From Eucalyptus grandis (lineage: Eukaryota > Streptophyta > Magnoliopsida > Myrtales > Myrtaceae), in assembly GCF_016545825.1 (NCBI RefSeq), contig NC_052615.1:26347088-26411087 (forward strand): DNA of 64,000 bases, given 5' to 3'. Each line of letters starts with the position of its first letter. Positions within the stretch are counted from its first letter, which is position 1. This document shows, piece by piece, positions 22,098 through 32,708 of this stretch. Below the pieces are notes generated by a model. That model was not told where the DNA came from and ran no database searches. It saw only the letters and a program-made list of their open reading frames with translations. Made by a program: the position numbers and the translations under genes.

Positions 22098-25000
22098 TAG
22101 CAATGTTCAAGCTTCTTTGTCATCATATCGGAACCATTATGGTCCATATGAATTTTCTCAAGTTCCAATAGCTTCTCATCTAGAACATCTCTTACAATGA
22201 TACCTAATAGCAATGCGTTTCGATGTAGAATGAAAAGATAAATTCTTACCAAGAAATTCTTACCATGATGAATCGCGCTTTTATTGTTACAAAATAACAC
22301 ATACCTCTTTTGCCTGAACTCGAGTTTTTCCAAGAACTTCTTCAGTCATAGCATCTCTTTACTAGCTTCGGTTGTTGTAATAAATTCAACATTTGTTGTG
22401 AAAAGTGTAACACACTTTTGCAATCTTAACTTTCATGACACAACCCCATCGGTAAAAGAAATCAAATAACCAAAAGTAGATTAACGAGTATCAATATCTC
22501 ATGCCAAGTCAAAATATGTGTATATAATTAACTCAAGTTTCCTAGTCCCGAAACTAAGTTTCAAACTAGAAGTTCCTCAAAGATACCTTATGATCCACTT
22601 TACTGCATTCTAATGCTCTCTACTTGGATTTGACAAAACGATTAACAACACTAAGTACATATGCTAAGTTTAGACGTGTACAAACCATCGCATGTATTAA
22701 GCTTCCTACTGCTGAAGTACATAGGACAATTTCCATGTCATTTTTCTCTTTATTAGTCATAGGACTCTGCTTTGCATTTAACTTAAAGTGGGCAGCAAGA
22801 AGAGTACTAAACACTTTAGCCTTGTCCTTGTAAAATTTCTAAAGAATCTTCTCGATGTACTTCTCTTGCGATAGGAACAATTTCTTAGCATCTCTGTCCC
22901 GGGTAATTTTAATGCCAAGAATTTGTTTTGCTATGCCTAAGTCTTTCATGGTAAAAGACTTATTCAATTGCTTCTTCAACAACTCAATTCATGAGGCATT
23001 CTTGCCATCATCAACATAAAACAAGAGAATAATAAAGTCATCATCAGAAAAATTTTGGATGAATACACAATTATTCGATGAAGTCTTTTTATAATCCTTT
23101 TCTATCATAACTAATATAAACATTTTGTATCACTATCTTGGTGCTTGCTTTAGGCCATATAGACTCTTCTTTAGTTTGCACACATAATCATCTTTCCATT
23201 TTACTTTGAAACCCTTTGGTTGTTCCATATATATCTCTTCCTGTAAGTCACCATGTAGGAAGGCTGTTTTGACATTCATCTGCTCAATCTCCAAGTCTAG
23301 GCTAGCTGCCAAGCCTGGTACCACATGGATAGAAGACATTTTCACCATTTGAGAAAATACATTATCAAAGTCAATACATTTTCTTTGATTGAATCCCTTA
23401 ACAACTAATCTAGCTTTGTATCGTGGTTATGAAGTATTTTAATCTCACTTCAACCTTTATATCAAATTATTCTTTAAAGCTCTTTTGCCTTTAGGCAACT
23501 TTACTAGTTCGAAAGCATGATTATCATAAAATGACTTCATTTCATCTTGTATAGCATCAAGCCATTTACTTTTGCACTCATCTTTTATTACTTCTGTATA
23601 ACATTCTAGTTCACTTGCATCGGTCAATAATACATAATCATCTTCATAATATCTGGTGGAAGGTTGTTGGTCTCTAATCGATCTCCAGACTGGAACATTC
23701 AATGGAGCATCTAATGGAGCTTCTGGTTCAAGAACAATGTTATCTGTTTCAACATGTTCAAGGACATGTTCATTATCTGGAACATTCACTTCTTGTTATT
23801 CCTCATCAACCTGTGCAGGAATATGTGTGAGAGGAACTAAATCCAAATCAATCAAATCATCACTAACATGTGGTGTTGAAATCATCTCTGATTTTTTAAT
23901 ATATATTATTGTTTAATCTTCCATAAATACAACATCTTTACTTCTTACAATTTTCTTCTCAACTAGATCATAAAATTTGTAACTAAACATATCCTGTCCA
24001 TGATCAATAAATATGCATTGTCTTGTTTTCACATCTAGTTTAAACCTCTCATCTTTGGGGATATGCATGAATGCCTTGCACCTAAAGACATGCAAATAAT
24101 CATAAAAAACATTTTTGCTTGTCCAAACTTTATTAGGAACATCAAACTCTAGAGGAATACATGGAGTAAGATTTAGTACATGTGCAACAGTATTTAAAGC
24201 CTCACCCCAAAAGGATCCTAGCAGCTTTGACTGTGAAAGTAAAAATCTCACCCTTTCAATCAGTGTCCTGTTCACTCTCTCAATTAAGCCATTTAACTGA
24301 GGCATCTTGAGATGTGTCTTTTGATGTCAATACCCTGTTGTTTGCAATTTTCATCAAAAGATCCAATATACTCTCCCCCATTATCAGTTCAAATGTATTT
24401 CAACTTTTTTTTTTAGTCTGTCTCTCATATGAAGCTTGAAACAACTTAAAAGCATCTAATACTTGAGCCATCAAGTGATTTTATCTTCATAGGTCCACAA
24501 ACATCATAATGCACTAGATCAAGTATACTTGATTTTTTGAAAGAGTGAAGCTTTTGAATGCAACTTTATTTTGTTTTCCTGCTAAATAGTGAGCATTCCC
24601 CTTCAGCACTGACCTTTTTATACTTGAAAGAAGTTTCTTCTTGGCCAATATTGACAAACCATTCTTACTGATATAACTGAGCCTCTTATGCCGTAACTCA
24701 ACTTTCTCTTTGCTATCTACTACATTAATTCTGTTTGTGGACAACTTTGCCTGTATATTGTATAACGAAGAATATTTTTCACCTCTAGCTACAACTAGAT
24801 AACTTTTTGTAAGCTTCTATCGACCATCACTAAAAGTGCTGCGATACCCCTTTGTCATCCAGCTTGCTTGTGGATATCAAATTCAAATGAATATCAGGTA
24901 TATGCTTAACATTATTCAATACTAACCTCATGCCATTACTAGTCTCTAGGCACACATTTCTAATGCCTACGACTTCAGCCAACCCATTGTTTCCCATCTT

Positions 25001-25957
25001 CATAGATCCAAAGTCACCTAACTTGTATGATGTAAAGAAATCCATATGAGATGTAGCATGAAAAATGCACTACTATCAATTACCCAACTGCTTTTATGAT
25101 GTACAAGATTCATTGCATCATCATCAAAGACAATGAAAAAGTCTTTTTTAAGTGTAGCAACATAATTGTCATCGTTGTCTTTATCACTTTTCTTCTCTTT
25201 ACCTTTCTCTTTTTGTGTATCTCTTTTGAACTAACAGTAAAACCTTTGAATATGTCCCTTCTTATGGCAATAATGGCACTCAATATTAGCAAATCTATTG
25301 TGTTTGCATGTGCTTTTATCTTTATTTCTCGAACCTCAAGACTCACTTCTTCCCCTTTTCTCAACAACTAAGGCATCAGAGTGTGAAAGGGATAATCTTT
25401 GTGTCTTTCTTCTGATCTCTTTATTCAAAATACTACTCTTGGTTAAATCCATGATAATTGTATTATCCGGGGTAGAATTAGACAAAGACATTCGAAACGT
25501 CTCTCATGAGTCTGGTAAAGTATCAAGCAACCATAGCGCTTGTATCTCATTATCAAACTTGATTTCTATTGAAGCTAACTGATTGATAATTCCTTAAAAA
25601 GAATTTAAATGATCAGTCAAACGAGTACCATCTTGATATCTCAAAGCCATCATTTGTTTTATCATAAATAACTTATTATCCCCAATTTTTTGAGCATATA
25701 ACTGTTTGAGCTTATCCTACAAATTGCGTGCATTTGTTTCCTCAATGATATGGTTCAAAACATTATCATCCGCCTATTGCCTAATAACCATGTTTTTGAC
25801 AATGAAATATAGACTATTCATGATCAGTTTTATTCTCCGATTTCTCTTCAACAAATACAGGCAGATAATAATCCTTCACATATAAAAGATCTTACATTTT
25901 TTTTTTCCAAATATGATAATTTGAACCATTTAATGTAACCATTCTACTTGTATTCAT
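22097..25957 (-). pseudogene. Ty1/copia gag-pol, Tork/Tnt1-like, decayed
   Basis: This is a minus-strand polyprotein in pieces. Gag starts at 25957 with LNGSNYHIWK. A basic Cys-poor stretch stands where the zinc knuckle would be. Protease WVIDS at about 25085 is followed by FGSMKMGNNG and LVLNNVKHIPDIHLNLISTS, the Tnt1 pattern. The pre-integrase segment is LRHKRLSYISKNGL, and the integrase has the catalytic-Glu context GLIERVNRT (about 24280). RT has QMNVKTAFLHGDL (about 23270), where the first catalytic Asp is replaced by Asn, and FYVDD near 23025. RNase H shows CNNKSAIH, again Asn for the usual Asp, and MMTKKLEHC at the stop. Several stops and frameshifts separate the blocks. The 15.3-kb gag-only element lies immediately beyond the stop codon. 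It is clearly dead as a protein source. Confidence 0.85.
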
Positions 25958-26002
25958 TTCAATTGTTTAACACAAGGCATCAAAATCAAGCAATAACCAA
26001 AG

Positions 26003-26014
26003 CCCTGATACCAC
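26003..26014 (-). other. Copia primer binding site (initiator-Met type, one mismatch)
   Basis: The minus strand reads TGGTATCAGGGC just inside the LTR. The usual copia site is TGGTATCAGAGC, complementary to the 3' end of tRNA-iMet, so one base differs. The site sets the element's orientation as minus. Confidence 0.75.
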
Positions 26015-26016
26015 TT

Positions 26017-26707
26017 TGATGGGAGAATAGTAACAACCTAGACAATATCAGATTAACGCAACGTAATAAAATAATCTTCTCTCTTGTGTAAACCTAATAG
26101 AAACCGATATAGTAGAGCAAAATAAATATCAAACATGCAAACACAAGATGATTTTTTTTTTTATGTGGAAAACCTCATTGGTGTGAGGAGATAAAAAAAC
26201 CACTAGACCATAGTCCACCCATAAATCTTCACTATCGAAAAAATCGGGTGAACAAAGTTCTTTTTTAATAAATACTAGAGGTAAATAGTAGCAAAGACCT
26301 TAAGAACATCGTTCTTAGTAATACACATAAATTTCACAAAAGATCAAAGACAAATTTGACCAAAAATGCAAGTTTTGATCAATTCAAGAAAACCTGGTGT
26401 ATGGAGCTTTAGACAAAAATCAAACAAGTATAGATTCAAGAAGAGTGCGCCATGAACACATTGACAAAATTTCAGCTCAATTGGACCACAAATCAATCTC
26501 CAATACCAGCTTCCAAATACCAATTTTTTTCTTTCTCTCTCTCTCTCTTTTTTTCTTGTTACTACGTCTCTAATTACTTCTTGGTGGCTATAATTTAAAA
26601 GATAGTGAAAAACGCTATTTCTCCATATGACTTATCATATGGGCTCAAACCTTTTTGTGCTTGTTATTCATTAGGCTTCCTCCACATGGGAGTGAACGCA
26701 GTTAACA
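26017..26707 (-). repeat. 5' LTR of the split copia element
   Basis: On the minus strand this 691-bp LTR begins TGTTAACTGCG and ends CTCCCATCA. Its partner is the truncated 6161-6780. It includes a pyrimidine microsatellite near 26530-26555. No target duplication can be verified because the partner LTR has lost its outer end. Confidence 0.8.
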
Positions 26708-28320
26708 TCATCTTTACATTCATTCTTCTATCATCAGGTTAGGTAGATGTTTGATTTGCTTATTATTCTTCTTGTCCTTTCGTGCTTCTGTATAAAATCA
26801 AGCCATTAGTCAAAGCATTCTAGCAAAAGGAATCTAGAATAAATCGGGTGTCAAACATCAGCGGACAGTCTAGGTCTTCTGAAAGCTAACAATAAGTGAA
26901 TCAAGGCATTGGTCATGAATAAATCTGGCTCGAACCCAAGTATGAACACCTTACCTGGGAAAGGAGAGATGACGCCTAACGATTGACGGGAGCTTGCGAG
27001 GAGCAGGTGAGGAGCAATGAAGAGTGGCCACAGAGCAACTGAGGATTAGGCGAGAACAATTTGCTTCAGTAGTAATGGGAGAGGAAGAAGAAAACATGAA
27101 ATTTTAAAGGAAGAACTCGATCTTTAATCAATTTGGAATTTCAAACAAAATTAACCCATTTTGGTCATCAGAAAACTCTACCAACAAATATTTGGCCAAC
27201 CAACAAGTTGAGGTCTTGATATGGTTGATTTTGCCACTTCAAATCCTTATTGGAAACAAAGTGCACTTTAGATTATTTTTTGAGAAAATGGCTCTACTTC
27301 AAGTTTTTATTTGGAATTTTCCGTGCTTTGTGATGTGGCAATAAATGAATAACAACTGAAGGAGATGAAAGTGACTTGTCGTGAGATCAATTAATATTTG
27401 AAAAGTAAAGAAGCTAGAATTGAGGTAAATTCCACTAGGGAACAGGTAGAAGGAAACAGAGTAAAATTAAACGAAGACGGTTTGAGGGTACTTAAACTTT
27501 GGCCATTAGAGAAAACTCTGAGTACACTTTGTTGATAGTGAGAGAAAGGAGGTGAACTTGATTATAATATACTTAGAGAATGCCAGTACCTGATTATTTT
27601 ACAAATTGACCTTTTTCTTAACTCCTATCAGTCCTATTTCACCAACTTATATCATATAAAGCATTCGCAAAGCAATCTCACGTGTTGTTTTGTTGATTGA
27701 GCAAACAGATACAAAGATAATCTAACTCGCATGCAGCGTGCGTAAGGACTAGTGTAAATTAAAAAGAAAGTCTTACTTTAAAGGAACAGTTATTTTTCCC
27801 CTCTAAATATCCTCATTTATTTATTTTGCATGTGTTATGTCCATTGACAAATGAATAAATTAATAATTTTATCTTGTTTTCATATTTTCTAATTTAGAAC
27901 AACCTTCCTGAAGGAAGTTAAAATCTTGAAGTGATCTTTTCTTCCGATGGGTATTAATACTTTTTCTTTGTTGTGTGTATCTATATCAATACATTCTTTA
28001 CATAAAGTGACTTTACCTAATCTTTCAAATGTCAATTTCTTGCACAAACACACTATTTACGTGCCTTTGCAGGTATAAATATATAAAGTCGCTCCTACAA
28101 AATTTGTTGAATACAAGATTGACATGTGGACTTTAAGAGAGCTTTCAAATGTTAAATTCAGAAACCTCTGTTTGGAAAAAAGAAAAAAAGGAAAAAGAAA
28201 ATAAAACAACTTTTGTTTGAAGAAACTTTTTTCTTTGTTCCTTGCCAATCAAGTTTTGAAAACAGATATTTTTTCAGAAGTTAGAAACATTTAAAAATTA
28301 AAAGCCGAAGTCTGTTAGGA
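26708..28320. other. Intergenic DNA upstream of the DUF1639 gene
   Basis: I see no coding region or repeat here. A/T-rich tracts near 27840-28280 could include promoter DNA of the downstream gene, but no single TATA box stands out. A 63-codon minus-strand ORF at 28057-28248 is Phe/Lys-rich and not convincing. Confidence 0.45.
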
Positions 28321-28393
28321 CTGTAGATTTGGGACTCTCACTTCCACCAAACCCTAATCGCCATCTTATTTTCTATTGTTTTGCTCGTCATTC

Positions 28394-28894
28394 ATGGAAG
28401 CAGGCGATGGTCTTCCGGTTTCTCCTCCCGAGAATACCTCCGGTGTTTCCCCAGTTTCTTCAAAAGACATGTCTGCGAAGAAACATTTGGAGATCGAGGG
28501 GAGATTGGTATTTCGTGTCTCTTTGAAAAGCGAAAAAGCCGACAACGACGATAGTACTACGCGAATCAACCCAAGTCCAGTGGAGAAAGACGAGGAGAAG
28601 AAAAGGGAGCCGTGGGATTTGAGACCAAGAAAGGACACACGGCCAGGGCATCGCAATCCTGAGAGAGACACGGCCGTAGAAACGAAGAGCAAGAAGGAGA
28701 TTCCAGAGAGGACAAGGAAGTTTCCGGTGGCGCTGTCGAGTGAAGAAATCAAAGAGGATCTGGCATTCTTGGCGGGTGGCAAGAGACTGAGAAAGATGCA
28801 GAAGAGACCCAGGAGCGTGCATCAACATAACGACGACCTTTTCCCAGGTGCGCGCTTGGGTTCGATCACGATGAAGAGTTACAACTTCCACTAA
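28394..28894 (+). CDS. DUF1639-family protein, apparently intact
   Basis: This is a single uninterrupted frame of 166 codons. The N-terminal half is Ser/Pro-rich and acidic (MEAGDGLPVSPPENTSG). The middle is charged (KDEEKKREPWDLRPRK). The C-terminus carries the family signature VALSSEEIKEDLAFLAGGKR, then KMQKRPRSVHQ, then LFPGARLGSITMKSY. The pattern LSxEEIxEDxxxxxG, KRPxxVQ, LFPGxxLxxIT is that of the plant DUF1639 family (PF07797), whose biochemical role is unknown; a nuclear location is plausible from the Lys/Arg clusters but is not shown. The protein stops soon after the motif, as in short family members. The start at 28394 is preferred over an upstream in-frame ATG (28376) because it follows a C-rich leader and opens an acidic N-terminus typical of the family. 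A partial paralogue lies at 44140-44435. It is the only convincing host gene in the window. Confidence 0.75.
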   Translation: MEAGDGLPVSPPENTSGVSPVSSKDMSAKKHLEIEGRLVFRVSLKSEKADNDDSTTRINPSPVEKDEEKKREPWDLRPRKDTRPGHRNPERDTAVETKSKKEIPERTRKFPVALSSEEIKEDLAFLAGGKRLRKMQKRPRSVHQHNDDLFPGARLGSITMKSYNFH

Positions 28895-29180
28895 CAGATG
28901 CGAGAGGACGAATGGAGGTTTGAACCGTTCGTTTTGCTGCTTGCATGACTACTTTTTTATGATCAATCAAGTCGCTTGAGCATAATGGATCTCTGAAAAT
29001 TTAGAGAATCACCGAATCCAGTTGAGTTGCTTATGTAATTGGGTTCGTATATTTTTGAGTTGCTCTTCTTGAATTTGGAGGATGAGATTCTGTACTAAAC
29101 ATTAGAAGCTGTTTGTTTTGTCCACTTTCTATTTTCTTTCTTGCAGTTTCTTCTTGTTTCATTTGATTTGATATTTTTGC
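28895..29180 (+). other. 3' flank of the DUF1639 gene, shared with the second copy
   Basis: The DNA after the stop matches 60598-60880 after the second copy, for example CTTCTTGTTTCATTTGATTT against CTTGTTTCATCTGATTTGAT, and TTGAGTTGCTTATG in both. The duplication therefore included about 270 bp of downstream sequence. A TTTCTTGCAG at about 29138 resembles a 3' splice site and hints at a 3'-UTR intron. Confidence 0.6.
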
Positions 29181-29195
29181 TTGATCCCAATCTAT

Positions 29196-29310
29196 ATATA
29201 TATTTTCTTTTTTCTTTTTTTGTTGGTCCTACCAATCTGGAGATTTTACACAACTCTATAAATAAATATATATATATATATTTTCTTTTTTCTTTTTTGT
29301 TGGTCATATT
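29196..29310 (+). repeat. Local A/T-rich direct duplication
   Basis: The text ATATATTTTCTTTTTTCTTT followed by TTGTTGGTC occurs at about 29200-29228 and again at about 29274-29305, separated by a TA microsatellite (29262-29281). ORFs over it in both directions are low-complexity. Confidence 0.6.
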
Positions 29311-29334
29311 TTATTTTTACTCTAACTTTCCTTG

Positions 29335-29490
29335 CAGGGCATGGAAGTCAAAACACACGCTTGAAACTAAATCGTCCACACCCTAATCCCCCTAAGTGGG
29401 GATTTGAACCCCCCACCCCTCCTTCCAACATGGAAGGGTGGCTACTGGAGCAAACCCTGGTGGTTACAACCCAATATTATTAGGCGACCA
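29335..29490 (-). mobile_element. Possible tRNA-derived SINE
   Basis: On the minus strand, GGGGTTCAAATCCCCACTT resembles the RNA polymerase III B box (GGTTCRANYCC) found in plant SINEs. Upstream, GTTTGCTCCAGTAGCC stands at about the distance of an A box, though it matches only weakly. No clear T-rich tail or target duplication is visible, so this is tentative. Confidence 0.3.
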
Positions 29491-29985
29491 ATGAGAAACT
29501 TTTTTTTCTCTTTGTTTCACAAAAGAAAATAATTTTTAAATATTTTTTTCCAAAAATGATTGTTGATATTTTTTGGAAAAATTAGTCATAGGAAAATCTT
29601 GTTATTATCAATGATAATCTAGAGCTAAACGTTTTTGTTGATGATTGAAATGCTATTCATCAATTTATTTTCATAAGCAAATCATTGTTTTAGTAAATAT
29701 TTTTCGAATTGTTGATATTTCCTGAAGAAAGAGTGCTCAAAGAAAGGAGTGTGAGAATTAGGGCAAGTACCTAATTCCAATTATTTAGTAGCTGTTGCCC
29801 AAACAATAACGACCTAGATCATCTGGCTGTTTAAATATGGCTACGAGCACAACCTTTTCAAACAACCTACCAAAATTATAAACGGATGTTTATGTAATTG
29901 CAAATTGTCCAAATTTGCACTTTTGGCAATTGGTAATGTGAAATCCTGGGGGCATCAGGTACCATCTATGGAACCAAACTCCCAT

Positions 29986-29993
29986 TATATAAA
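29986..29993 (+). promoter_or_regulatory. TATA-like box before a small ORF
   Basis: TATATAAA stands 93 bp before the ATG at 30086. A C/A-rich leader-like stretch containing CACTCACAACAAATAAAAC lies between them. The spacing and composition resemble a plant core promoter and 5' UTR. Confidence 0.35.
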
Positions 29994-30085
29994 AGGCACA
30001 TAATGCATCCCCTGTAATAAGTTCACTCACAACAAATAAAACTCAATTTCTAGCAACCTTAGATATTTGTATTAATATTCTCATC

Positions 30086-30235
30086 ATGGCGAAGCACAAC
30101 TATAGCTATCCCGTTCCCTGCTCCTCTATAGTTGGAGGGCAAACTAAAGTTGTGCATTGCCAAAACGAGAAAATTACTCTAGCAGAAAATGAAAAGAGAA
30201 AAGGGGTTCACTTCAAAATGATGTTTATTTTATAG
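30086..30235 (+). CDS. Small ORF or orphan first exon, unrecognised
   Basis: This is a 49-codon frame beginning MAKHNYSYPVPCSSIVGG and ending KMMFIL. I recognise no family. It stands out only because a TATATAAA box and an A/C-rich leader precede it at gene-like distances, unlike other small ORFs here. It could be a small peptide gene, the first exon of a lost or decayed gene, or chance. No introns or downstream exons were identified up to 31 kb. There is no hydrophobic N-terminal run to suggest a signal peptide. Confidence 0.25.
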   Translation: MAKHNYSYPVPCSSIVGGQTKVVHCQNEKITLAENEKRKGVHFKMMFIL

Positions 30236-32574
30236 GGCGATAAAAAATTATAAACGGATGCATTGTATACCTTTCCCTAATGAGAATTTCGTGTTATTGA
30301 TGACGTTTGATGACACCAATACTGGACCCTATTTATTGTTGAGATGCACTTGTGTAAACAATATATTTACTTTTTATAAGAGTAAATCCGGTCATTTGAG
30401 GCAGGCCCAAAATCACAACAAATATAAGGCACATCAATAGACATGCATTATGTTGATATGTTGTTAAATTCAATGAAATTTTAGTGTTTACACCGCGTTT
30501 CGATAGCCCGGATGAGGATGAGAATGAGAAGTAACTTATCTTCTCTTATGTTTTGTACCACCCTTATTGTCTTCTTATCAGGGTGGATAAAACCTCAGAT
30601 AGATTATCCGGGGTTAAAAAGCATGATAATTTTCGTATTTAGATTCATGAAAAGAAAATAAAAATTTTATTTCTATGAATAATGTTTAAGAACTCCAACA
30701 TAGTCATTTGACAAGACAAAAGCCACATGGTGTGCGCGGGAGTTTTGAACCTCAAAGTCTTTCCTTTGGAGGAAGAGGACTCTTTTTCCGCCATCTAAAG
30801 CCAAATTGATTTTAATTGAAAGGACATTCTTTTCATTAAATATTTTAAGCATTCCATAACCTTGAGAACAACGATTCACACTAATGCAATAAGAAGGAAG
30901 CCAAATATGGGCAGATGACAAAACTCGAGGCAGGGACGGATCCGAAAGTTGTAGCTCGGCGAAGCCAACTTAACTTAGAAGTGATACTTAATACAAAAAC
31001 ACTTCTTCTAGAATTTGTAAGTGCATGAAAGAATACTCTCTGACTTTTCCGTCAACTATGGAAAAATACTGTCAAAAGTTTAAGGAATCTTGGAAAAATC
31101 ATAGGGACTCTGAATTGAGATCTGTAAGTTGTGAAAATTTTGGGTATTTCATATTTGAAATAAAATCAAATGCGTAAACACAAAGTTTAGAAAAAGGAAA
31201 ATATTTAAAACAAGTAATAATCAATTAGACACGAGACATCAATCTGATCTAAAAATAGTTAGCAAAAAGTTGGAAAATAAACATTGCAATTATTGATAGC
31301 ATGGAAAAGACTATGGATTTTTTAACTTGGGCATAATTCCCTTTAAAAACACCAACTTTATCTCGAGTCCCAATCATATGACCAAAAAAAAAAATCTCAG
31401 AGTCCCAATTCTGGTCTTTTTTTTTTTTTTTTTTTTTGCCTCATGAAAAAGCATCAACTTTATGTTGGGTCTAAATTTTGACACGAACTTTTTTTGTCTT
31501 ATAAAAAAAAAAAATTAGGTCGGATCCCAATTTAGTCCAAATGTTTTGTTTTCTCATAAAAAAAATCAACTTTTAGTTGGTACCTAGATATGGTCCATCA
31601 ATTTTTAGTTTAATGGAAAAAAAAAAACTTATAAAGGGGTGCAATTTCGCCAAGACAAAGTGGAAAACTCGTACGTTTAAAAGTAGAGGTAGGTTTTTGA
31701 CATAGACGGAAGATTCGCGTATGTCTTTGATATTTTCTAATCATTATTTCTATATAATTTCGTGCAATCAAAAAATCTCTACACATGAAGGTTTTACTCA
31801 GAATGGAAAACTATATTTGTCTTGCTCATGACCCCTGGTGCTAAGAAAAAGATCTTGCCTGCGATCTCTCGTTAGCATACCTGTCTCCAATTTTTTTTCT
31901 TCTACCTACCAAAAAAGAAGTATCAACTTCTCTTCTTTTAATGCTTTCGATATGATTAAGAGTTCTCGGCCCTACAAAATACTTCCAAGAAGGTTCTGAA
32001 AAATTCCCTTGTGGCCGAACTTTTTTGAAATATGATGGCGGATGAAAACATTGAGAATTGAGAAAAAAAGGGAGATTGCTCAAAGTGCAGTGTGACGATT
32101 TAATTGGGGGGGAGTTTAAACGCAATTATGGGGTCTACTTAGAAGCACAAATTATAAATAGTCAAATGAGGACTTTTGACCCCCGGGGGACCACCCTAAA
32201 GAACGGACGCATAACTTTGAGGACCGAGACACTAGCGAGCGACGCGCAGTAACGATGCAACTTTAGGTACATCGCAAAAATTGAAGGACGCAAAATTGGA
32301 AAAAGTGTTATGGTTCCATCACGTGATTGCTTTATGTTCTTTGAAGAGCATGTAAGCTTTTATGATGAAAGTTATGGTTTTTATTCCCGGCTATACGAAC
32401 AACTTGCTATACGGCTCGGTAGTACGCTCTTTGGATGAACAATTTTGCGACGGACATGGCTACACCTGATGATGCGATCGTTTAGCCTCATAAAATGTGA
32501 CAGCTTGTCTTTGGTCGGTGTCCTTCTTACCCACAATGCCTTGCTATTCGTTAATTTTGCTTCAATCAAGTGTC
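30236..32574. other. Intergenic DNA with poly-T/A tracts
   Basis: No gene is recognised. Between about 31390 and 31640 there are three or four loosely repeated units with long A or T runs and ATCAACTTT/TTGGGT-like text, apparently a degenerate local repeat. Minus-strand ORFs at 30673-30921 and 31841-32125 match no family that I know. Confidence 0.45.
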
Positions 32575-32705
32575 ATCGTATAAAGTAATGGTAATGTCAC
32601 AGCAGTTCCACTTATTTATTCGTCGGTTCACTTGGAAGTAAAAAGCTCTAGATCCACTTCGATCCGAAATCCTTGGATCGTATAAAGTAATGGTAATGTC
32701 ACAGC
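32575..32705. repeat. 29-bp direct repeat flanking the truncated LTR end
   Basis: The 29-mer beginning ATCGTATAAAGTAATGG and ending GTCACAGC occurs identically at 32575-32603 and at 32677-32705, with 73 bp between. The second copy ends 3 bp before LTR-like sequence starts (about 32709). The arrangement looks like filler or a short duplication made when the LTR end was deleted. Confidence 0.8.
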
Positions 32706-32708
32706 GTT

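Noticed and set aside
30673..30921. An 82-codon minus-strand ORF with protein-like composition
   Set aside because: I recognise no family, there is no promoter or splice context, and there is no second copy in the window. The evidence is too thin to call a gene.
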